NCBI RefSeq assembly: GCF_029227915.1
Contig: NC_079877.1
Span: 14,199,351 to 14,263,350 of the forward strand
Length of the DNA stretch: 64,000 nt
Source: Hydractinia symbiolongicarpus
Lineage: Eukaryota > Cnidaria > Hydrozoa > Anthoathecata > Hydractiniidae
Direction: 5' to 3'
Shown here: positions 56,501 to 64,000 of the stretch, in pieces
Position numbering within the stretch: the stretch's first letter is position 1
How the letters are laid out: each line of letters opens with the position of its first letter
Translations under genes and position numbers: made by a program
The notes under the pieces: generated by a model
What the model saw: only the letters and a program-made list of their open reading frames with translations
Databases searched by the model: none
Told to the model about the DNA's origin: nothing

Positions 56501-59500
56501 TGTCACACTACTGTCAGGCTAAAATAAGAAGAAAAAATGAGTTTAGAAAATTTTACTTTTAAGGCTATTCTTAACCAACTAAAGATGTAAAATATAGGGT
56601 TGCCACTCCTTTTTGAGAAATAAACTCTAAGAAATTTAAGAAGTTTTCTGTTAACATTTTATGCCCCCTTTACACAATCTTTTCTGTCAAGAATCAGGAA
56701 TTTTTTTAGAGGAATAGAGGACTTCAATCCTGTTTAGATTGAGGTCTGGGTTACCTGATCAAAGGTAAAAATAAGACAGTAGCCCAGAAGTTACAGGGTT
56801 AGGGCGCTAAAACGAAAATTCCACATCTGTTAAAGTGTATATGTAATCTTCTTTAACCCAACATTTACAACGAGTTTAGAATATTCAAGTTTAAACTTCT
56901 TCAATTTCGCTTTATTTAAAGAATATGAGTATCCTAAGGGAAATACACTAAGTACAATTCAAGAAAAAGAGCACTCGCTTAATTAGATTTTATTTTTATT
57001 TAAGCTTGAGGTAATCATGTCCCAGGAGATTTTCAGAAAAGAGTTTGCAGGAGCGTATAAAAAATACAGTAGCTTCCAATTGTAGGATTTCCGAGAGTAT
57101 AGCAAAATTAGGAGTTTCTAGGAGTGGCAACCAACCTGCGCAACCCAACTTAGCACACGCTCTCTACTTGACTTTCACTTTCTGTTTCCAATCGCAGCTA
57201 AACTTTACCATAATATCCTTTAACCTTTAAAAGATATGGTTGGAATTAAGGAGGACCCGACGTATAAAATGATATTGGATTTATATTATAGAGTTTAAAA
57301 AGTTGGTTAACAAGTCTTTCCATTTAAAGAGTTTTAGATTTAATTATCCTGTATAAATTATGATGTCATATTTTAATTATAGCAAATTTTGACATTTTCA
57401 ATAATCAGTAATTTTATAGGGAGTGTGCTTTCAAATTTTATTAATGTATAGATATTTTAAAAGATCAACATAATTTTTTTTGCCAAAATGACACTCATTT
57501 GCTCGTCCCAGGCCTCCTAATTTTTTGCCGAGAGCCCAACAACTTGAGATCTGCATGTTGGTTGGGTTCCTTTTAAGCAATTAAATGTGCGTAGTTTTGT
57601 TGTTTTTTATATACTTTTGCTTTTGAATGATGATGAAGGAAATAAACAAAATTATACAAAGTGAAAACACAATGATAAACTTGACCAGCTATATAAGTGA
57701 TACATTATTAATTATTGACATTATTAATTATAAGTCTAAAGCTTTTGTTTTTCTAAACAGTATGTCTAAACCTACATACACAAAAATTACCAACACAAAG
57801 TAGAGGGCATATATAGACAAATATTTCTTTCAAAACCACAAGGCATTTCATTGAAAGAGTAAAACACATTTTTGAATGAACAAAATACGATAGTGATTAT
57901 ATTAATGGGTGCGTTAAAGATTGGGCCCTCATCCAATCTTCAATACCACTATATCAATAATGATGCTGATGAGGTATATACCTCATCAGCATCATTACTG
58001 ATACAGTGGTATATTATATCATATATATATTTTTGCTTTCTTGTAAAAATAAAGTATCCATGTGCCTTTCTATTAAAATGTCAAATTTTGTAACTTCGGA
58101 ATTCTGCCAGTAAATCAAAATACCTTTGATAGATGAGCGTAGCCGAGACCCAATATGCCCTCCCAATTTGATCCATTAATAAAAAAGTTTTCAGAGCTCT
58201 CTATGGTGGCAATGTTTACTCGAATAGTAGCATTGGGAGCATCAATAAATCGAATCAAATCAGAGCCAAGTTCTCCTTGCCAATTCCCTTGAGTATATGG
58301 TACAGCAACAGGTCGATCCATATCAACAAACGTTGAAGATCTAAATAAGAAAGAACATTTACTTATTTCAGTTCAATTGAGCAAAGTCCTCGCATTAGGT
58401 CAAATTAATTCACTGTAATACAAATATAGACCTATATACAAAAGTTGGATAAAGAAATGTCCCCACAGTTTATCAGTGAGTTACTTTTTTTAGTCCAAAT
58501 AGTATCTATTCTTACTATCATAACTTCTTGAAAAGACATGGACATAATGAAGGCTATCCTATCAAATGCCTTATATAATTAAGAGATCCAACAATCAAAC
58601 CTATTTTAATAAAAACAAATAAAAAGAGAATATAAAAGCTAAGTACTTCTCAGGGTGATAATATATTGGCAGGTATGGATGAGACTTTGCAGCAACTGCA
58701 AAATTACTGCTACCAGTATCAACCAATACGTTAATCTAAACAAAGAACAATTTCATATTAAATTATTTTACTGTGAAACAAACTCACCAAATATCCAACA
58801 TTGTCATTAGAAATATTTTGTAATACAATAAAATTTATAAAAAAATAATAACATATGTTATATAAGGCCATCTATTTTAAAAAGTTTGTCTATCATCATT
58901 TTATGGCTTTAAATGGAAATGCAGGATACATGGCTACTTTGTAAATAACACTAGTTCATTATTTCTCCCCCGTCTCTTCGATTTGTGGAAGTTGTATTGA
59001 CCTCGATAAGTGTTTTTGACTTGGTTCACTCTATATCTCCTTATATAACTAATTGTCCTTGACCCACAAAAAGGCAAATTCACTGAGCTCTCAGTATTTT
59101 TCCAAGCAAAACTGGCATGTCACTTATGAAATTCTAAATTCAGTGCTTGAGGATGAATATACTTTTAAGTGAAGAGACAATATAAAACAATATAAACAGA
59201 ATGCCATATTTTTCAATTCAAATGGACAGGTTGATTGCTTAAAAATATTGAGTGCATAATAACATTTAACAATGAGCATTTCCTTACAAACTATTTTAGT
59301 TGAAGTTGTAATACATGTATGTTTAATAAGCAACAAATACTTACAAAAGATATATTTAAAAATGGGCATAACACGCGAAGTACTGTATTTAAAGCAATGG
59401 ACACTACATTTAAAATTTTGTATATATATATATGTATATAAAGGGGATAAAAAATTGCTTATCAAGTTTCGTGGAATTTTTAAGAGTTTAAAGTATAGAA

Positions 59501-61553
59501 ACAACTCTGTCTAAATGAAAATATTCTCTGCAGTTAAAAATGTCATGTTCTCTCAAATTATTTTATCATATATTCTATTTGTGTAATGTGTTTTGTAATG
59601 TACTTTTATCCCTAAAGATAATTTACAATGCAGGGATATCTTTAAAGGAGATAGAACAAACATCTGTAACAAAATGAATTAACTAAATTTATTATGGGGA
59701 TTGATGCTTGTTATCTATCCAACATAGGAGATTCTAGGTACATCTCAACCAGAATTCTAGGAGAATTTTAAAATTAAAATTTACAGCTAGTGCGATACTA
59801 GTAAAGTGAAGTTTTTGTATATACTGAGATAATTCATCAATGACAGAAAATATAAAAATATCTATATTATAATACCCGTATACATCTGTCCGTCTGTCAC
59901 GCAAAATGGTACTGAAAGTAGCAAGACGCATGCTATGCAGTTTAAATAGAACGGGCAAATCCGTGGATTATCCACGGGCCACCGACTATATATATATTTA
60001 TAATAAAACTTAAAAGATAATCTTTTTTTTAGATTCAAATTTGATCTCCACTCTTAATCTTTGTTGTTGTTTTTGTTGTGATGCACAAACCTGCTGGGGA
60101 CAGGGTTGGCATTTTTAATATATCCTTGGTTGTGTGTATATATTTTAGCAAGCTGTATGTGCAAGCAAGCAAAAAATAAAAATAAAGATAGCAGCAATGA
60201 GATACATGCATCTGTAAATACCACAACCACTAGGCTTTGTTTCATGGTTCTAGTTTGTCAATGTGTTTTTCAGTTGACACAAGAGGATGCCGATAAGCCG
60301 CAAACGCCCGCATATATAAGGATGAGTCTGGGCGACTTTTCGAATTAAATGATGGTTGTCCGCAGAAACCGCCTGCACTTTCCCGAACACAACCGGGAAC
60401 ATTCCCGAAATGCAACACCTTGTAACATAAACATGGTGGACGACAGTTGAAAGAACACTCTTAAAGAGAAAGAGGTAATAAAGTTTATATATAAGTTATT
60501 TATCAAGTAAATCTTTATACTTTTTTAAATAATTCTTCCAGAGTCATTTATGGTGAATCTTTTTTTTGGGCATTGTTCGGGACTATGCGGGTTTTTTCGG
60601 GCAAATACCTGAATTTTTTTAAAACGCCAATCTTGCCCGAAAATGCCCGGACTTTTTACGGCGTATGCGGCTTATCGGCACCCTCGTGTTGACACACATT
60701 AACATTTCTGGTGTGGATGATTTTTAGAAAAGAAACATGCATTTAATGTTTTTGTGGCAACTTGCACTACGAGGGTGCCGATAAGCCGCATACGCCGTAA
60801 AAAGTGCGGGCGTTTTCGGGCAAGTTCGGCGTTTTCGGGCGAGTTCGGCGTTTGAAAAAATATAAGGATTCGCCGGAAAAAACCCGCATAGGCCCGAATA
60901 AGAAAAAAAAAACAGACACTAATGTGATTCAAAAAAACTATAAAAATTAAAATAAACTTACTATGTGGTAGTGAAGTTCTTAAAAGAACTGTTTTTGATG
61001 GTTTTTGATAAAGTTTACTTTATAAATAACTTATATATAAACTATATTAACTCCTTTCTCTTCAAGCGCCTTCTTACCCAAACATCGTCCGCATGGTTTG
61101 TTACAAGGAATTGCATTTTGGGAATGTTCCGGGCGATTTCGGGAAAGTGCGGGCGATTTCGGGGGGCAAACGCCAATTTTATTCGAAAAGTCGCCCAAAC
61201 TCGCCCGTATATATTCGGGCGTTTGTGGCTTATCGGCGCCCTCTTCTTGCACTTGAATATAGGCAAGTTGGTAAACACATATAAGCAAGTAGTTAGTATA
61301 TTTAAATTCTTACCCTTTGTGGCGGAGTCCCTAATTCTACAGCAATATAATAACCTTGTCCAGGTCTCCCTTTTAAGTTTTCTGTAGGAACACCTTTACC
61401 ATCTTTTAGCCCTCTTTTAGTTCTCATTAGTGACACAGAAACTCTATCACCTCCTGTCTTCTTCTTTATATCCACCATAAGAACAAAAGGGAATAACAAA
61501 AGAAAAACAATCACCATGAAATCTTCTATCCATTTTGATGAGGTTGGGTTCAT
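53531..61553 (-). CDS. BACE: Beta-secretase-like membrane aspartic protease (BACE), 9 exons
   Basis: Type I membrane aspartyl protease that cleaves ectodomains of membrane proteins in the endosomal/secretory lumen. Exons: 61314-61553, 58647-58735, 58124-58340, 56387-56518, 55793-56029, 55199-55348, 54317-54491, 53848-53898, 53531-53706. All GT/AG, in phase, 1467 nt, 488 aa (BACE1 is 501). Hydrophobic N-terminus FMVIVFLLLFPFVLMV, basic propeptide, then GQGYYIAVELGTPPQ. Catalytic Asp86 in LVDTGSSNFAV and Asp280 in TIVDSGTTNLR; YTQGNWQGELGSDL, FFINGSNWEGILGLGYA and GAVIMEGFYVVFDR are BACE hallmarks. Conserved cysteines are present. Transmembrane helix about 447-471, then a short basic tail CRRRERDVPLQRDF. 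BACE1/BACE2 assignment is not possible. Intron 1 holds two MITEs, and intron 3 a palindrome and a foldback half. Confidence 0.95.
57247..57576. mobile_element. Single-arm relative of the 29.2-kb foldback element
   Basis: Matches the left arm of 29251-30050 with many substitutions (TATTATAGAGTTTAAAAAGT, ATTATGATGTCATATTTTAA, CTCGTCCCAGGCCTCCTAAT). It ends GGTTGGGTTCCTTTTAA. The inverted partner arm is missing. In a BACE intron. Confidence 0.75.
57943..58012. repeat. Near-perfect 70-nt palindrome in a BACE intron
   Basis: The central 38 bp (57959-57996) is an exact palindrome around GGTATATACC. Outer arms ATACCACTATATCA and TGATACAGTGGTAT extend it with one mismatch. An RNA copy would form a stem of over 30 bp with almost no loop. 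Probably a tiny MITE. Confidence 0.9.
59869..59995. repeat. Helitron-like short element
   Basis: Begins TCTATATTATAATACCCGTA after an A, contains GTCCGTCTGTCACGC, and near its end has a GTGGATTATCCAC hairpin followed by a GC-rich stretch and ACTA before T. 5'-TC and a subterminal hairpin suit a Helitron, but the last bases are ACTA rather than CTRR. A similar 5' start (TCTATATAATAATACGCCAG) is at about 62652. Tentative. Confidence 0.4.
60281..60687 (-). mobile_element. MITE family 'GCCGATAAGCCGCA', copy B (inverted)
   Basis: 407 bp with termini AAGAGGATGCCGATAAGCCG and CGGCTTATCGGCACCCTCGT, flanked by exact 8-bp repeats GTTGACAC (60273-60280 and 60688-60695). Opposite orientation to copies A and C, and about 70 bp shorter in the AT-rich centre. 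In BACE intron 1. Confidence 0.9.
60769..61245 (+). mobile_element. MITE family 'GCCGATAAGCCGCA', copy C
   Basis: 477 bp with termini ACGAGGGTGCCGATAAGCCG and GGCTTATCGGCGCCCTCTT, flanked by exact 8-bp repeats CTTGCACT (60761-60768 and 61246-61253). Lies 81 bp beyond copy B in inverted orientation in the same BACE intron, close to exon 1. Confidence 0.9.
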
Positions 61554-63258
61554 GCTACATCTACCCAGCTTAGCTTAAATGTATAGCTAGCTTCTGTAGC
61601 TAGCTAGCTAACTACGTATTAGTTTTCAATTTAATAATAATATTTCTAAGTTCTTTAAAAACAAGTCCAGCGTATATGAACATTTGCTTCTGTTATATCT
61701 TGATACCCATACAGTACATTGTTATTGATTATTAATCCTATTCCCTTTTATATCATGCCCTTGACACTATATTCGTTCTTCTAAACGCATGTGGTGAAAA
61801 TAGCAATGGATTGTTATGATGCTGCAAAACGAAAGCCTGTTTCCCACTTTTGTATCTACCATTATGAAACAGTCCGAAGCGGTTATGAATTGCCAGTAAT
61901 TATCTGTAATCAGATTAAGCAACTTGGTCGAGTAGGCACTAACACGAATAAAAGCGACGCTCAAAAACAAATTTGCGGCATAAATTATTCAACAAGTGTG
62001 CGTATTCATCATGTTGAGTATAAAAAGTTTTAGATTTTTTTTCTGGGCATGCCACTAAAAATATTCATTATTATTATTATTATTCCTTCAAGCTGGACTT
62101 CGTTCCTAACCTCTTCTAAGAAATTGCATCTACTTCTCTACGCAAGACTGTATGTTAAAATCTGTGTCTCGAGAGAAGACATGGAAACAACGTCATTTTG
62201 CTGTCAATACTAATACTTAAAACTCTTGGTATTCCAAGTTACACTTCAGGGTTGCAACTCTTTTTATATAGTCAAACTTGATGATTGAGTGTTTCTGATG
62301 AGAAATTGCACGGTAAAAAAATGAGGAGATTTAATGAAATTTTTCTATTTTTCAAAAGAAACTGTTGCTATGAGTGGCGAATAAATAATTGCTAGGGCCA
62401 ATGACGCACTTGTTTGCATTTTAAACTCGAAAAAAACAAAAAAAGGAGGAAGGGGGTCATAAAACTAAAATTACGGAGATTTAAGAAAACTTTTAAGAAG
62501 CAATCATTCGGAGGAAGTGTGGGGAGTTTTAAGACTTTTTTTAAAATTAAGAAGACGCTGAAATCCTGCACTTTGAGGACCACAAACCTGTTGAATTATC
62601 AGTAAATATTTCAAACGCGATTTCAGGAAAAAAATTCTAAGGACTCGTTTATCTATATAATAATACGCCAGTTCCGTGTGTCTGCAACAGTGGATATGTT
62701 CATTCTCCTTTGATCTTACCGAAATTTACTCTGAAGTAACCGAAAAATGCATGTCTAATATGTTAAATTTTCTGACGTTACGGCACTACGTCAATATCCT
62801 TTTGGTAGAGACTTTGCTGACGTCAGAAAAATTTTAAGCCCTTATATCTTCTTAGGCATTTATCAAAAACATACGATACTAAACATTGTTTTGATCAACG
62901 TTTCAACCTCTACACATTACAGACAAGGAATGACTAAATTTCACCAATTTTCTTTTTGTATATGCACTGCTGACGTCAGCAAAAAATCTAAAACAACCTA
63001 TTTTTCCATTGTTCTTCTTTCTTAGTGGAATTTCCATGGGGTTTATCGACTAGTTTTAAATAATAGTTTATAATTTTTTTACAATATATATTTTATGTCA
63101 GGGAACAACCCTTCATTGTGTGCAGCCATATTATTGTCACCCCAAATATTTAGACGAGATATAGTCACTTCAATGTTGGAAACAGTTATCGAATTGGGTC
63201 TTGTGTTCTGAATGTATACATTAGATATACACCGAATTGCCTACCCAATTTCTCTGAC
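61554..63258. other. 5' flank of BACE, no supported gene
   Basis: TAGC-rich palindromic words at 61585-61612 lie just upstream of the BACE start codon. An 80-codon plus-strand frame at 61791-62033 has no domain. AT-rich segment 62650-63000 contains CTGACGTCAG-type (CRE-like) words, probably in a repeat. Confidence 0.45.
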
Positions 63259-63365
63259 ACAACATGGGTTGACCCTTAGCTGTGGTGAGTACACTTGCTA
63301 AACATTCCCGCGTTGTGAACTGAACCACAGACCTTGTGATTACGAAGCGAACTCCATAGGCACAA
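63259..63365 (-). mobile_element. tRNA-derived SINE, second copy
   Basis: On the minus strand GCCTATGGAGTTCGCTTCGT, then AATCACAAGG, then box B-like GTGGTTCAGTTCACAACG. The body GTGTACTCACCACAGCTAAG, then GGTCAACCCATG, matches the SINE at 24135-24262. Confidence 0.65.
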
Positions 63366-63563
63366 GGCCAAACGCCATATATATTGCGGGCAACGATAGT
63401 ATTCTTCTTTCAGCCAGCATGCTCTGGAAATAACAAGAATAACCAAAAAAAAATTTCTTTGTGACATTTTGCCTGTATTAAAAATTATACAATATTGCAG
63501 GCCCTGCCTTTCACACGCTAAAATAGGCCCAGCCTGAACAGTGTGTTTCAAATACTAGGTTTC

Positions 63564-63660
63564 GTCAACATTGATCCCAGGACCTGTTGTCTCTTTTTGC
63601 ATATCGGATGGCGTAAGAGCAGCGTCGATAAGAAACAAAAAGTCCTGGGAACGAGGTTGA
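63564..63660. mobile_element. CCTCGTTCCCAGGAC-type MITE, plus a partial copy
   Basis: Left TCAACATTGATCCCAGGAC and right GTCCTGGGAACGAGGTTGA are inverted ends about 97 bp apart. A further right-end copy (ACTGGGAACGAGGTTGAAA) is at about 63796-63815. Same family as 740-839. Confidence 0.65.
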
Positions 63661-64000
63661 GGTTTCGTAGTTCACTACTATTTCAAATTTACAGTAACAT
63701 TTTACATATAAACACTACAATTCAAACTAATTTCAACAACGACATAAAACAACCCCGCTCCCAATCAGAAAGTTCAATTGATACATGACGAGAGAACTGG
63801 GAACGAGGTTGAAAATATAGAAAAATAAAGATGTACAAAAATAAAAAACAGAATAAGAACAAAAACTTAAAATGGACTATAATGGACTAATTGAATCTAA
63901 CAAAAATATTGAATATGCACCAACTTTTAAAGAAAACAAAGAAACATGCAATGCGAAAAAAGACCTTTCCAAAATTTATTTTTTTTCATGTGTCGAGCAT

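Noticed and set aside
61791-62033. 80-codon plus-strand frame upstream of BACE (MDCYDAAKRKPVSHFCIYHY)
   Set aside because: Composition is plausible, but there is no homology, donor or conserved feature to support a gene.

Overview
The window is AT-rich eukaryotic DNA: genes with many short exons, GT/AG introns, and dense, nested transposable elements. Gene content and repeat types suggest a cnidarian, most likely a hydrozoan. That assignment is an inference; no rRNA or mitochondrial marker is present to confirm it. There are no bacterial operons, CRISPR arrays or phage genes.

Host genes. Two multi-exon genes could be followed splice site by splice site on the minus strand, and both give lengths divisible by three. 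(1) An SLC4 Na+/HCO3- cotransporter, 13 exons, 23654-34277, 1236 aa. (2) A beta-secretase (BACE) aspartic protease, 9 exons, 53531-61553, 488 aa, with both catalytic Asp motifs and a C-terminal membrane anchor. A single-exon secreted Cys-rich protein lies at 49259-49540 (+). A Costars-domain (ABRA/STARS-like) reading frame lies at 51754-52365 (-) and may be a remnant.

Mobile DNA, left part (1-20.6 kb). In order: a pogo/Tigger end; Helitron-like or MITE repeats; a decayed Penelope-like element (PLE) with GIY-YIG endonuclease; a 5'-truncated second PLE with a near-identical copy 8.5 kb away, both ending in a hammerhead-like hairpin; a tRNA-Cys-like locus; a complete MULE of 5343 bp with inverted termini and 9-bp target duplications, encoding C2H2 fingers, MULE transposase, SWIM and a frameshifted Ulp1 protease; a 2.1-kb Harbinger-like element; a pogo/Tigger transposase pseudogene whose intron has received a LINE; and a 662-bp Harbinger-like element carrying a MADF exon.

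Middle (20.6-45 kb). A TA-flanked MITE, the SLC4 gene (its introns hold a tRNA-derived SINE and an 800-bp foldback element), then a 5.4-kb ISL2EU-like element. That element has a perfect 12-bp terminal repeat, AT target duplication and ACGTTG-rich subterminal arrays. It carries its own spliced gene and sits inside an ORF that would read through in frame without it.

Right part (45-64 kb). Repeats and a minisatellite, the secreted-protein gene, the Costars frame, and BACE. BACE introns contain a 70-nt near-perfect palindrome and two head-to-head members of a MITE family with exact 8-bp target duplications. A third member lies at 5.6 kb.

The most unusual items are the 8-bp-TSD GAGGGTGCCGATAAGCCGCA family, the ISL2EU-like element with its cargo gene, the Ulp1-bearing MULE, and the hammerhead-like PLE ends.
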